From positions 161,769 through 225,768 of the forward strand of contig LUVW01000033.1 of NCBI GenBank assembly GCA_001661515.1: a stretch of 64,000 nucleotides of DNA, given 5' to 3'. The notes beneath the pieces were generated by a model. That model searched no databases, was not told where the DNA came from, and saw only the letters and a list, made by a program, of their open reading frames with translations. This DNA comes from Capniomyces stellatus. Taxonomy: Eukaryota; Kickxellomycota; Harpellomycetes; Harpellales; Legeriomycetaceae. Shown in pieces: positions 1 through 12,233 of the stretch (position 1 is its first letter; the number at the start of each line of letters is the position of its first letter). A program made the position numbers and the translations under genes.

Positions 1-351
1 CTTTATTAGATGGTGCAGATGCTGCACTCTGTCATTTGTCATAGCAACGCAAATTTGCTGATGAGATGTGTTTGTAGCAACGCGCATCTATGTTGATGCG
101 GCCATCTGGTGGGAAATCAGTATGTGCATGTGTTACGAGCTTATAGCAGAGTTGTCGCAGTCGTGTTTAGCATTGATATCACTTGATACTGTTACTGCCC
201 AACATTTCCATTCCAATCTGACTAGTTTTATTTTTAGATTAGCCATTAACGGCAGAGTCTAGCTAGAAAATTTATCAGTTATCTTGGAATTGATAAACAA
301 TATTTGTGTTCTTCACCTTGCCACTTGAATTTTGTTGTCACTTGCATTTTT

Positions 352-473
352 TCGTTGTTTTCATGTTGTTGTTGTTTTCATGTTGTTGTTGTTTTCATGT
401 TGTTGTTGTTTTCATGTTGTTGTTGTTTTCATGTTGTTGTTGTTTTCATGTTGTTGTTGTTTTCATGTTGTTG
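352..473. repeat. 17-bp minisatellite, about 7 copies
   Basis: The tandem unit is catgttgttgttgtttt. Because 17 is not a multiple of three, all three frames are read in turn, which gives a spurious open frame of Phe, His, Val, Leu and Cys. Copies are nearly identical, suggesting recent expansion. Confidence 0.9.
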
Positions 474-570
474 CTATAAATAAAATATCTACTTCTACTA
501 GTACAATAATAGCTAAATATAAGTGTTACTTAGTTTGATCATCGAATGAACGAGGTGCCGATTTTATTAT

Positions 571-577
571 ACACATA

Positions 578-609
<32 letters not shown>
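571..609. repeat. (CA)n microsatellite
   Basis: A run of CA dinucleotides with two interrupting CATA units near its 5' end. Confidence 0.9.
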
Positions 610-1344
610 TCTTGTTTTGATTTCATTAAGAGATTATTCTGACAAGGTTTTGGTAATCATATCAATCACGAAGCTTTGTAGATTCGGTGTGTTGTTGTTT
701 ATTTAATGCTGCGCATATACTCACTCCAGTTCATCCTGACCTTAAATTTACATAATTGACAAAAAACCAACCATGTTATTAATAGCAGAGCATCTTTTAC
801 TATCTCTTATTATCTGTTTTGTATACTTCTTGTTTATCTATAACCTCCGGTCACCAGCCCAAAAACTCGGTCTTTTTGCAATAATTTTATGCCGCTTCCA
901 TATTCGAACTTTTCTTTTTCTTTTTCCTTCTTTTTAATTTCTCAATCCCAAATCTTACATTGTATATGTATTTTTTTTTTAGGCGATATCTGCATTTACT
1001 AACAGTAGCTCGCTTGCTTTGTATTTGCATATACAGCTCTATTGTTAGTCAACTTTTCAAATGCAATAGTGAAAGAGCGAAGCATAGTTTATATCCATCT
1101 TGCAATTAGCTCTGCTTTTGCTAACATTCCTGTGTCAGTTGAAGCTACTTCTTCAGTGCTAAGCGTTCACCAGTACGTCTGCTTGTATAAATAGCCACAC
1201 TTTTGCTTCAATAATCATGTTTTCCTCACCAACACAAAAAAGCGCCGTCCGAGTTTTTTACTTTGTAACTTTATTATTATCATTGACTTTAATTTACAAA
1301 ACACAACAAGCTAACATTATTTTATCAAAATAGAAACAAGAAAA

Positions 1345-2076
1345 ATGCTTTCGGCAGATGATTTATACTTGACCTTTTGTACCAAAAAGTCAAAGAAAAG
1401 GATAGTTGTCACTCTAAACATCAGGTCGCTATTCTTTACACAAAATTTACTTTTGCCAATCCAGCGCAAAACACTAGTTAACATCGAAGAGTTGTGTCTG
1501 AAGCCACGTTTGCAAATGGTTCAGAAAATCAACGCCTTTGCCAAAAATACAGTCAACAGCAGCGAGGCTGTCCATGAGGCCAAAATTGAAAAGAGGAGCC
1601 AGTTGATAGAAGAGATAAGGCTGATTATCGATGACCTGTTTGTGATTTTAAACAAAAGTAAGGTAGCGTTGCAAGCGAGAGGCGAACCACAAGTGTTTCT
1701 AAAGAACTACAAGGGAAACTTGTATCGTTTTCTAGCAAACCTAGAGGTTGGCGAAAGAAAAAAAGAGTATCTGGGAATAGCGCTGGACCTGTACATGTTG
1801 GGCTACAGAGCTGCAGCGTTGATTCTTCCGTTGTCAACTTTTACGTTTCTGGATGTCACCAATAGCATTGCCGAGTTGGTGTGCGGCAACACGGATCAAA
1901 TGAAGGAAGGCTACCAGTTTTTGTACAGTGTTTACCACATCATAAACAGAGAGCTAGACTTTTTGAAAGATGAAGAGTACAAAAGCATAGTCCCTCTGTG
2001 CAAGAAGGTGATATCAAACATCATTGCATGGAGACATTTGCTGTATCTGAGCAAACGCAGAGGTGCAACTTCCTAG
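1345..2076 (+). CDS. Divergent 14-3-3-like protein A
   Basis: Single-exon gene for 243 residues, the size of a 14-3-3 protein. 14-3-3 proteins are all-helical dimers that bind phosphoserine/threonine peptides. Helix 3 is seen at about residues 40-62, helix 4 near 86-106, and the helix 5 signature at 116-134 (EPQVFLKNYKGNLYRFLANL, compare ESKVFYLKMKGDYYRYLAE). The C-terminal part ends in helix 9 with a Trp at 229, as in the family. Pocket positions are only partly kept: the K49 equivalent is Glu49, the R56 equivalent is Arg55, and the Arg-Tyr pair in helix 5 is Arg128-Phe129. Helix 3 carries ELCLKPR, a variant shared with the genes at 25.6 and 28.0 kb. Remote homology to 14-3-3 is convincing; normal phosphopeptide binding is not assured. 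The ATG follows an A-rich leader (aagaaaa). Confidence 0.75.
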   Translation: MLSADDLYLTFCTKKSKKRIVVTLNIRSLFFTQNLLLPIQRKTLVNIEELCLKPRLQMVQKINAFAKNTVNSSEAVHEAKIEKRSQLIEEIRLIIDDLFVILNKSKVALQARGEPQVFLKNYKGNLYRFLANLEVGERKKEYLGIALDLYMLGYRAAALILPLSTFTFLDVTNSIAELVCGNTDQMKEGYQFLYSVYHIINRELDFLKDEEYKSIVPLCKKVISNIIAWRHLLYLSKRRGATS

Positions 2077-2462
2077 TCACAGGAAATCATCTTACACATT
2101 TCACCCATTTCACTACTATCTCACATTTAGCACGTTTAGTATTGGGTGTGTTTCTACAAAGCTTTTATGTAGTCGTCTATTGCTTTTACACTTAAATTTA
2201 TTTATATTTATGTTTTCAGACTCTGGTCTGGTCTGGTTTTATTTATTTATTGAAATTGTTTATTTTTTTTTATTGCAAGTCAATTAACCGTTTTATTATT
2301 ATTTGATTTTACCAAGTTTCAATTTGAAAATAAACTAATATGTTTCTATGTGGCTTGGTCAATTACTAGGCTGAAATAAAATTGTAATACCCTTTGATAA
2401 TTGACAAACACAAAAGTATAACTAAGCAATTCCCAACGTGTTGATGTACTCTAGCATGGGCT

Positions 2463-2465
<3 letters not shown>

Positions 2466-2494
<29 letters not shown>

Positions 2495-2496
2495 GN

Positions 2497-2526
<30 letters not shown>
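2466..2526. repeat. Poly-G tract with an unresolved base
   Basis: About 60 G residues with a single N at 2496, so the true length is unknown. It may be a real G-rich tract or an artefact of homopolymer assembly. It produces spurious poly-Gly and poly-Pro open frames on the two strands. Confidence 0.85.
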
Positions 2527-2527
<1 letters not shown>

Positions 2528-3221
2528 GGAGGAGGAGGGGAGGCTCTTGAGCACAAAAGCAACGTAAGAGTGATGATGTTGCTTTACTCACGTGTGTATC
2601 AAACGCCTTTAAAGTCGAGATTTAACGCAACTTCTTTTTTAGTTTTATTTTTAAATGGGGGCACGAGAACACTAAAGTTGGTGCAAAAAAATAAAAGTAT
2701 ACATTTGCATTGCTATTCAATGGTAAGACAAGGTTCATATTGGGTGAGGCGCGGCTAATAAGTGTTTTTTTTGTTTGTGTTGTACATGGCTTCTAGATAA
2801 AGGATAGATAAAAAAAAGAGAATGATATGGTTGAAAAAAAAAACTGTTTATGTTGGTCAACTGCGGATATGGTAAAATGCATGCAAAGAGATGGGACGCA
2901 AACGTACGAGATAAATAATGTTGTATGTAAAAAAAAAAGGGACAACTATGGGATACTGAGTTGCGTTATGAGATATATTATCAAAAGGTGTGATTATATT
3001 TGTGTAATGTATCCATAACATATGGAACTAGTAAATGCAGCTGGTAGATGTTGCAAAGTTCACATATTTGTTTTTATAAAAGAGAAATGAACGTGACACC
3101 AAAAACAGTGTTACAAAAGAGAAAAGTCCAAGTAAAAAAGTCGGCCTTGTTACAAAGTAAATTTAGATGATTGTCAAGGTTTTCTTTATTTTTTCCAAAT
3201 ACAGCTTGATTTTATTTCCTT

Positions 3222-3248
3222 GGTCAAACGGGTCAAACGGGTCAAACG
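3222..3248. repeat. Three copies of a 9-bp repeat
   Basis: Three exact tandem copies of ggtcaaacg in otherwise unremarkable AT-rich sequence. Function unknown. Confidence 0.85.
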
Positions 3249-4461
3249 AGCGTGTGATATCAATGGCAAATATCAAATGTTTGTTATACCCGCTTATTTG
3301 CTGAATGATTGTAGATAATATGGCATTGATTGTTTATATCACATTATAAATTTTACGTTTTATTTCTATCATCTGTGTGTGTATGTTTTTTATTTTTATT
3401 TTTATTATTATTTTTGTTATTATTTTTATTTTTATTATTGCCATTGTTCTGTTTTGCTTTTAATAGTGGAAAATTAAAATGTTTGGATTAATAACTGTCA
3501 GGTTTGGCTAATAAGGCACAAGTGTAGCAGGTGAGATGAGAGAGCAGTAGGCGGAGGGCCTAAGCGTGTTTTGACTTGGGGAAAGGGTGGGGAGGTTGAT
3601 GTGGCAAAAGAAAAACGGGAAATTATAGTTAAATGAAGGCAAGGTGTGTGTAATGAATATTAAAACCTTAAATGCTAACAAAGCCAGGAAAACGCTGCAT
3701 TGCGAGCAATTCAAGGGTGCCAAAAGTATTTACGAATAAAAAATAAAGCGCCAAGAATAGATGGCACAATAAATTTGTGATTTGGAGAATTGGTATCCAG
3801 TACAGCATAATAAAATGAAATATAACATAAAATGTAGCGTAATAAAATATAAAGTGAAGGATGGCGTAGAGAAATGAAATATTTAAACAGAGAAACTTGT
3901 GAATTAAAAAAATAAGAGGCTGTAATATTAACACCAACATACATTTAGAAATAACAACGTAAAAAAAAAAAGTTTAAACTGGCAAAACAAGTCAGATAAA
4001 AAAGGAACAATTAAAGAATAAATAAAAAACATATATAAAGGGAATCTCAAATGCGGGAGGAATAGAGAGCAAAAAGTTTGGAAAACTGTTTGAAATAGTA
4101 CAAATTGGTAATATAATAGATATAATTCAAATTTGAGTATAGGGCTTAATTCTCAATTTTGCAAAAGTAAATGTAAAAGAAAGAGCGAAGGTCCTCACTT
4201 GGTTGTAGAAGTAAGAAAATTAGAGACGACACCAGCGTTGCGACTTTTTTTTTTTCGAGTCGCTTAGTGTAAACTGGATTTAAATTAAAATCAAGCTTTA
4301 GAAGGAATTCGGGTTACTTTGTTTTGAGGTGTAAAATTATAAACAATTGTTTGGAAGGGAAAGATCGAATTACAGGGTATGCTGTATAAACTGTAAACAG
4401 AGACAGAAACCGGATACGCGTACGTGCAATAAGAAGAGATAGATGTATAGAGAGTATAAAT

Positions 4462-6784
4462 ATGGCGAACGGCAACAGGAGCAATGGGAGTAGAAATAGA
4501 GTAGAAAGTGTTTTGGGGGAATCGAGCGATTTGAGCAGGTTGTTTGAAGAGTTGAGCGAAAGTGTAGCGATGAGGTCAAGGAGGAGATCGATAGAGTTGC
4601 AGGGGTTGGGGCTGGATACGGATAGGAGCAACGAGGAAGTGTACTTTGACACCTTGTTCTCAAACGCAATAGGTAAGGCGAAAAAAGAAAGAGGTGAAAA
4701 CGGGGCAGAGGGGGGTATTTGAAATGGATATAGTTGTTGGAATGAATTGTAAGTAAAAAGGATGTGGAACGGTATGATTTTATAGAAGACATGGAAGGTG
4801 GAGGACGTGGAAGTAGTAGTATAGCTTTAGATAATGGGGAGGAACAGGGAGTAGAGGGTGAGAGTGAGAGTATACCGGTGTTAGTTGGAGTAAGCGGAGA
4901 GGAACATGTAGATAATAATGGAAGCGAGGTTGAGAATGAAAGTGATAGCCAGAGTGAAGATAGAGGTGCTACAGGGAATGTAGATATGAATATGGGGATG
5001 ATGGTAATGAGCACGAATAATAACTTGGGTGTGCGTGGGAGAGGTGGGGAGAGGGTGGGCGTTGTAGGGGGAGTGGGTAGATCGGAAACGGCGATTGGAG
5101 GGTTGGAGGGAGTGCTGAATCGGTCAAATAGAACACAACATATGGGTGCAGCCAACGCGAGCATGAGATATTTGATGCCTAGGGGGTATAGGACGGTGGA
5201 TAGCAGGCTGATGGGGGTGCAGCCAAGACAGCAGTTTTCGACGATGCGGGAGTTGATAGCAGTGAGGAGGCGGGCAAGAGGGGGCGGAGGAGGGAACACA
5301 AGAGAAAGCAGAAATAGAAACAGAAACAGAAACATGGATGCAAGTATAGATAGAAGAGGGAATTTAGGAGATGGGGAAGAAGAAGAGGAGGATGGGGACG
5401 AGGAGGAGGAAGAAGAAGAAGATGAAGAAGAGGACTATGTAATACAGAGGGAGCGAGATCGGTTATTGGAGAGAGAGCGAGCGCTTTTGGCGTTTGGGAG
5501 TCTTGGAATAGACACAGATCTGCGCAGACGGCTTGAAAGAGAGCTGCGTAGAGACAACGCGTTGTTTGCAGAGAGAGAGTCGCAGAGAGTTGGAGCAAGA
5601 GCAATACATGCAGGAAAGAGGTTTGATAGGGTTGAGGAGATAGTCAAGCTGAGGGAGGAGGAACTGAAGACTATTCCTAGGGGTTTGGTGCCTTTGAGGA
5701 AGCTGAACAGCACTTTTCTGAAGGCAGGGACGCATTTTGTAGGGGTCCAGGAACTGGCCAAAAACAGCTCGAATCCTTTGCTTAATTTCGGCAGATTATC
5801 CTCCAGTCCAGGCAGTAACAGTGGGTCTGGATCAGATTCTGGCAGTGGGATGTGGGATGTGCAAGTCAGTATTGAGCATGTTGATATTGAGGCTGGTATT
5901 CTTGGAGGTGTTATGAGGGCATTTAACATCCCAATGGTTGAGACTACAGTAACTACTTTATGGAAAGGACAGGTGCGCAATGGAGCTCATACATATAAAT
6001 TAGTTGTGGTTAAATAGCAGATAATGAATAGAAACTGTAAACAATAAATGGGTGATTACAGATTGTAGATTTTAGAAACTTTGATCAATGGACTAGAAAT
6101 TGGACAGCCAATGTTTTAACAGACATGGCTCATTGGAGTCTGATCTACCCTCAAGCAGACAAAAGAAAATCAAGGTAATCAAAGCGGCTTAACTACTTGA
6201 CTTGTCAGTAGTGCGACTGTTTAATGCTGTGTATTCATTCATTTGTTTTGATATTGTTAGGATGCTGGAATCGTTTGAAAAGAGTTGGGTTGGAAAGTTT
6301 ATGCCATCGGAATTTGAAAACTATATTTTTATGAGGTGGAAAGGTATGGACTCACACTTGCTTTTTCATATTGGTTATTTGATGCCGAGAGTATATATAT
6401 ATGAATGTATGTTTAAAGTTGACGAGTCCTGTATTTATAAATCAATAGAAACCGATTTCTTAAAGTCAACATCAAGCGAAGCAGGACTGACAATTACCGG
6501 GTTTTATTATGTTGTTATGGACCGATTGACAGGCAGAGTAAATGGTAATGGTGAATTCAAATAGCATAAATAAGAGTGTTTAAATATGGCCGAGTAGGGA
6601 GCATGTATTTGGTAGATTGAAAAATAACGTGTAAAGTTTGATTGGGTTTTGTTTAGGAGTTTATTATGACCCACTATGCCAGCCGTTCCAAAAAGTAGAG
6701 TTGAGGCCAGTGTCTTTGAATGAGCCCAGCAAAAGTAATGGGGGCTGCAGTGGATACAGTTTCAGTTCTTTTTCTGTCTGCTAA
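4462..6784 (+). CDS. GID4: GID/CTLH ubiquitin ligase substrate receptor Gid4 (Vid24)
   Basis: Gid4 is the substrate receptor of the GID/CTLH E3 ubiquitin ligase and recognises N-terminal proline degrons, for example of gluconeogenic enzymes. Proposed exons: 4462-4672, 4786-5972, 6062-6174, 6261-6544 and 6657-6784, giving 640 residues; phases agree at every junction. The C-terminal third carries the family beta-barrel: STFLKAGTHFVG, then WDVQVSIEHVD, LWKGQIVDF, RNWTANVLTDMAHW (compare RKWDADEDVDRKHW), ENYIFMRWK, TGFYYVVMDRLTG and a last exon with VYYDPLCQPF. The N-terminal two thirds are acidic, Arg-rich and low-complexity (poly-Glu run near 5385-5435) with no recognised domain, making the protein longer than the 362-residue yeast and about 300-residue human proteins. 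The first junction is the least certain because disordered sequence gives no homology guide. Transcribed alone; the sequence shows no regulatory signal I can name. Confidence 0.9.
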
Positions 6785-7298
6785 ATAAGAGTGTTTGTAT
6801 TTCTAATATTGTTGTTGTGGAGACACAAGTTTTGGTTTATTTAGTGTTTGGGTATATATATGGCTTTGGTGATGGATTTCCAAAAATAAATAGATAAATA
6901 AATAAAGAACATTTAGAAATTAGCCGGTGAAAATGACTAAAACAGCAAAAAAAAAAAAAAAAAGTGTAAAACGTGATAGCAGAACAAATAGTTTGGTTGT
7001 GTCTGTAAGGCTTAAATAAAATTGCAAAAATGTAAAAAGCAACGATTAAAAATAGTAAATAAAGAGAAAGTGGAAAAGAAAGGAAATGATAAAACCAGGC
7101 TTTTAAAGAATCACAACAGTTCAAACATATTTTAATAAAAGAGTAAACTGGAGAGAATAAAAGAAGGTGCAAGAATAATAAAAAGGAGAAACAAGGCGGA
7201 ATTTATATAAAAAACAAGGTGTTTCATAAATTCATTAAATAAATAGAATTGGAAAAGAAAAGAAAAGAAAAGAAAAGGGAGGTGAAGGTGCCAATAGA
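6785..7298. other. Intergenic region between GID4 and VPS54
   Basis: About 510 A-rich bases. A (GAAAA)n run at 7252-7277 lies just before the VPS54 start. No gene seen. Confidence 0.7.
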
Positions 7299-10200
7299 AT
7301 GAATAAAATCATAAAGGTAGGCAATAGGCAAAGGGAAGAGAGAGAAGAAGAGGTGGAACGAGAACGAGAAAGAGAACGGGAGCAAGAAAGAGAACGGGAG
7401 CGGGAGCGGGAGAGGGGAATGGAGACGCCTAAATTCCCAGAAATGGTGTTTGGAGAGTTGACAAGAGGAGATAGTAGGCAGTGCGAGGGGGGGAAGGAGG
7501 TGGTGGGGTCAGGGTTGGAGCTGGGGCTGGGGCGGGAGGCTTCAAGGGGGTTTGGGGTGGAGCGAAGAAAGTATATATGTATGGGGGAGGGGGATGAGAT
7601 AGTGGATAGGGAGGAGTGGATGGTGATTCAAACGAATGCGATATCGGGGTTGACGAGGAGTAGGAAAAAGTCGGGGTTGTTGGGGAAGATAAGCAAGAGC
7701 GAGTTACCGGTGGTTAAGGGGACAAAGTTCAAGTCGGTAAAGTACGGGACGTTTAAAAAGTATGTGGACCAGGTTGAGGAGGAGTATCAGCAGCATTTGG
7801 AGAATCAGGAGAGAAAGAGGCAGTTTGTGTTTAAGCAGCAGCAGGAGCTGATAGATGAGCAAGGACGGGAACGGGAGTTGGAGTTGGAGTTAGGGATAGA
7901 GTTGGGGTCGGAATTGGAGGGGGAAGCTTTGGGAAAGTTATTAAAGGGGCAAAGGGGTGCTGGTGGGGGGTATGTGAATGGCAACAGGGATGGAGATAGC
8001 TTCAGTGACAACAGGGAGGGGAGGGGAAGAGGAGAAATTGAGAGAAAAGTTCCAAGTATATTTTTTTCAAAGACGTTTGATTTAGAGGATCCAGGTACGT
8101 TTGAAAAGGTGATGGGTATGCTGAGAGAAGATTATAAAGGTGGGGGTGAAGAAAATAGGGATTACGACAATAGGGGCGGGGGTATGAAGTTTGAGGAGGT
8201 GTTTGGGAGAGAAAAGGAGAAGGAAAAGTTGAATGAGTATTTGGACCGAGTGGAGACGGAGTTGACGAGGGAAATAGCGGGGCGGTCAAAGGCGTTTTTT
8301 GAGGCGCTTTCAACGTTGCAAAAGTTGTATGAGGAGACAAAGCATTGCAAGCAGGAAATCCAGAAGCTGTTGGGAATAATTGAGGAGTCGAAGGAAGTGG
8401 AGAGGAGCAGTGGAGTGTTGGTGTTGGTGGGGATGCAGCGGAGGCGGATGAACCTGAGGGAGAGTTTGAGGTTTGTACGGGTGCTTGAGGAGACGTGCAA
8501 CACGCTGCCAGTGATTGAGGAGTTGGTTAGAGGAAATGACTCTGTTGGGGCGTTGAGTTTGCTGGAAGAGCTGGAAAATGTGGTAATGGATACAAAAGCA
8601 GCAGGAAAATCGACGAGTAACAGCAGCGATAATGAAGACAAAGAAAAAGACAAAGAAAAGGGCAGAGGCAGAGGTAGGCGTAATAAGGCAGGGGAAGCAA
8701 ATGAAGAGTTGAGAGAGTTGGGGTTAGTTAACAATACGTTTGGGTATACAGCAAAGCAGCTGAAGAGAGCAATGGAGTCGGTGGCAGACACGGCGTTGGA
8801 GAGTTTGGTGGAGCATTTGGAGACAGGGATGGTAGAGTATGTGGAAAGTAAAAGCAAAGTTAAAGTTAAAGGCCGAGTAAACAGTAGTAGAAAAAGTAAA
8901 TACAGGCATAGAGTAGAGATAAACGGAAAGGTATTGGCGTTGGTTCGGGGACTGGAGAGGATAGGCAGAGGTGGGGAGGGACTTGGGAAGTTTGGGGAGA
9001 GACTGGAGGAAACAGTAGGGAGGTTGGTGGAGAAACATTACCCAGACGAGGCGGGGCTGGTGTTTCCTCGGTCAGGAAATGGAGTGGATTTCAACGATGC
9101 TCAGGTTCAGGAGCAATTAGCAGCGAGCGTGAAGGCGGTGTCGTTTGACTTGTTCTTGAAGCTGCTGGTTGACCAGTGCAACAGTTTGGTGTTGGTGAAT
9201 GAGTATATCAGTGAGGTTTGTTTGGTTGTTTTTCAGCAGGTTTGCAAGACAAGTCCAGTAGAAGATGGTAATTAATCAGAGTAAATAACAGATAGTAAAT
9301 ATTAAATAGCAAATGGTGAATATAGAGTAAATAGTAAATAGTAATGAATGATGAATGATGAATAGGCGAGTTGGGTAGAAAAGTCAACGAGTTAAGGGAA
9401 CAGATAACGGATATTTCGCACATGAGGTTTGCCAAGTTGATTTTACACAGAAAGGAGCAGAATTCAAGGCTGCCGATTGGATCGTTTTACCGGGTGTTTG
9501 AAGAGGCAAAGAAGTTTATTTACCAGGTGGAGGAGCTGAGTAGTGGGAAGCGATCGGTGTCAACGAGATGGTTAGTGATGAGTTTGGGCAAAAACTTTAT
9601 ACAGAATTTGTCGGTGGAGAAGAGCAAGCAGCTGAACATGATGATTGAAAACGAACAATGGAACCAAACTGATGCACCACAGGATTACCAGCAACTATTT
9701 GACAAGTTGGTAGAAACTAGTAACATTCAAATCGAATCTGAACCAGAGTTTGAATCTGAACCAGAGTCTGAATCTGGATCTGGATCTGGATCTGAATCTG
9801 GATCTGAATCTGAATCTGAATCTGAATCTGAATCTGATTATAGATTCAAGTCTAAATCTAGATTAGAAATTGGTAAAGTAAAGGATCCGTTTTATGTGAG
9901 ATCGGCAGAATTGGCAAGTAAATGTTTGCCACTAGTAACAGCAAACAACAATAGTAGCAATAATAATAATAATAGTAATAGTAATAGTAATAGTAATAGT
10001 AATATTAATATTAATAGTAATAATGTTGGAAGGAGGTCGGTAGGGAAATTAACAATCAACAATACAAGCTATGCGGTGGTTGGCAGTGTGTTGGTGTTGA
10101 TAAAGATAGTGTATGACTATGTGGTTGTTGGGCTGCACGTGCCGTTTTTGGCGACGCAGGTGGTGGCAGAACTATCGGGAGTTCTGAAGCAGTTTAACAG

Positions 10201-11110
10201 CCGGGTGTGCCAAGTAGTGTTGGGGGCCGGGGCAATGGCGTCTGCGGGGCTAAAGAACATTTCGGCAAAGCATATAGCGTTAGCGTCAATAGCGCTGGAT
10301 GTTGGGGTGGAACTGATCAACACGACCCAGAAGATCCTGGGGTTCAGCGTGGACAGCACGCAGGCAGCGTTGCTAGGAGTATTTGACCAGATCAGATTTG
10401 ACTACATGGCCCACCGCGACGAACTGTTCAAGAAGCTGCTGGCCATAATGGGTGACCGTGCAAGTGTCCATGTTGCCACAATTGCCCGGACAAACTACGA
10501 CGATTTGGTTGGGTTGCCCAGTCCAGGTGCCGCCCTCATCCTTACTGAACTGGCTAGACTGCACAGGATTCTTTCCCGCTACCTCAAGTCCTCCGACATG
10601 CTTTTGACCTTCCGCTCTATTGTGTCCATCTACGACCTCAAACTCAAACCCGTTCTCGAGTCCCAAGTCCTTGTCGCCACTGTTGTTGGAAAACTCAACA
10701 TCATCAACGACCTGCGCGAACTCAACATTTCTCTCTCCTCCCTGCCCCACGTCCCCAACCTCTCTGACATGCTTGAGATTCTTGCAAACAACATCAACCT
10801 CGTCTCTGACTTTTTACCCCCCACAACTCCCCCCACTCCCCCCACTAGTGCTCGTGCTGACTACCAGAAACGGGCCCAACAGGATCACGATGGTGAAAAT
10901 TATGACTATAGCGACCAAAGCATCAACCAATCAAGCTCCGAATCTCTATATATCGGTGGTGTTCAAGTAAACGTCCCTAAATCCCATAGCCAAATCTCTT
11001 CTCCTACCAACTCCAACTCTCCATCACTGTTGGTTTCTGATCCTAATACTGTTTCTGTTGCTGACCCTGTTACTTTACCATGTCATTCTATAGATTCTGA
11101 TAGTAATTGA
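7299..11110 (+). CDS. VPS54: GARP complex subunit Vps54
   Basis: Vps54 is a subunit of the GARP tethering complex, which captures endosome-derived vesicles at the trans-Golgi network. Exons 7299-9267 and 9366-11110 (98-nt intron) encode 1237 residues. A charged Arg/Glu N-terminus is followed by a Vps54-like stretch containing NAIS, then FSKTFDLEDPGTFEKVMG, and the coiled-coil block FFEALSTLQKLYEETKHC (family FFNALSSLQNLH). After the intron come the region with MMIENEQWNQTD (family LDNERWKQADVP) and the C-terminal Vps54 domain with LTINNTSYAVVGSVLVLIKI, VCQVVLGAGAM, KHIALAS and AIMGDR. Inserted low-complexity tracts include Ser-Glu repeats (about 9735-9840) and Asn/Ser repeats (about 9955-10025). 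The protein is longer than most family members because of these. The coding strand is strongly G-rich until about 10.4 kb and C-rich afterwards. A later in-frame ATG at 7419 could also be the start. Confidence 0.92.
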
Positions 11111-11214
11111 TTTTACTGATTATATCGATTTTACTGATTATATCGATTTTGCTGATTTTACTGATTTTACTGATTTTACTGATTATATTGATTATATCGA
11201 TTCTATCGATTTTA
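11108..11214. repeat. Diverged ~19-bp tandem repeat
   Basis: Repeated ttttactgattatatcga-type units, the shorter ones missing the tatatcga part, located in the VPS54 3' flank. They probably lie in the 3' UTR. Confidence 0.8.
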
Positions 11215-12233
11215 TTTCTATAAAAAGCTAATCTGTTGCTTTATTATTATTATTATTATTAATAATTCAAGGGGTCCCCAGTTCTATTTATATTCCCACT
11301 ATTATATTACTAATATTTGGTTACTAATTACTTTTTAATAGTCGAATGTAACATAAAAGCAGCTTTTTTGTTTTTGTTTTGGAGATTCAAAACGCAAAAT
11401 CTATTTTACAAAATATGTATAGTGCAACGATAACATAGCCAATACAGAATAGAACCCCAGACTTTTATTATCATTACAGTTTTAACGTTATTATCGATAT
11501 TGAACTAGCTTCAGGATTTTTTGTTATTATTTTTTTTTTCCATTTTTGTTGTGATCAAAAAGTCTATGCAAGTTGTGAGATTAACACTTATTCATTCTCC
11601 ATTTTTGTTTATATAAAAAGAACAATTATAGATTGGTCAGTATAGCAATTGCATAGTTTCTATAACTTGAAGTTGCGAATAGACGATACAACCGACAATT
11701 TACGATTTATTTTTACGATTTATTTTTAGTTTTGGTTTAGGTTTTGGTTCTTTACGCCGAATGTGTTGCAAGCTTATTCCAGAGTAGTTTGTCTTTTTTT
11801 TATTTTTTTTCCCATTCTAGTTGTAATTCTGATTCTTTTTCTCTAATTTCTTTCTTCTTTTCTTTTCTTTTTTTTTTTTGGTTTATTTAATTTATTTATT
11901 TTGCTACTGTAGCAATCCAAGGTAAAAAAGAGGAAAGAAAGAAAAGAAGGAAAAAAAAAGGGAGGTGGAAGAATTTAGGAGGCTTGTAAACAGCAATAAT
12001 AACAACGAAAAAGAAGTAATAGGACGGAATAAGAGGAGTTAACATCAAGTGGGATAGCAACACGAAGAAAGTTATTCTATTTTTTTAAAAAAATATATAT
12101 AAAGCAAGTAGGAGTGGAAGTGGTGGTGGTGGAAGCGGGAGGAAGCAGAGAGGAATAGATAAATATAAAACAACAAAAAACTATATAACGATAAAACGAT
12201 AAATCCGACAGAAACAATAGTATAATAGCAATA
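11111..12233. other. Intergenic region with tandem repeats
   Basis: About 1.1 kb, AT-rich. It begins with diverged tandem copies of ttttactgattatatcga (11108-11214) directly after the VPS54 stop codon. The remainder has T-runs and purine-rich runs before the MAPKK start. No gene seen. Confidence 0.65.

Larger units (their letters stand above)
1..1344. other. Non-coding 5' region with simple repeats
   Basis: No supportable gene is present. The stretch is AT-rich and holds a 17-bp minisatellite, a CA microsatellite and scattered T-runs. The last ~250 bases before position 1345 are T/A-rich and contain TATAAATA near 1184, a plausible promoter for the 14-3-3-like gene that follows. Confidence 0.6.
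2077..4461. other. Non-coding stretch of about 2.4 kb
   Basis: No supportable gene. It contains the poly-G gap tract, a short 9-bp tandem repeat, and T-rich and A-rich runs. Open frames here are low-complexity and resemble nothing recognised. The last ~300 bases form the GID4 upstream region. Confidence 0.55.

Noticed and set aside
332..538. Open frame of Phe/His/Val/Cys repeats
   Set aside because: It is a translation of the 17-bp minisatellite and has no other content.
2366..2758. Poly-Pro and poly-Gly open frames on both strands
   Set aside because: They exist only because of the poly-G tract with an N.
4370..5335. Minus-strand 321-codon open frame rich in Leu, Pro and Ser
   Set aside because: It is the antisense shadow of the GID4 N-terminal exon; the sense strand has a conserved family domain in register downstream.
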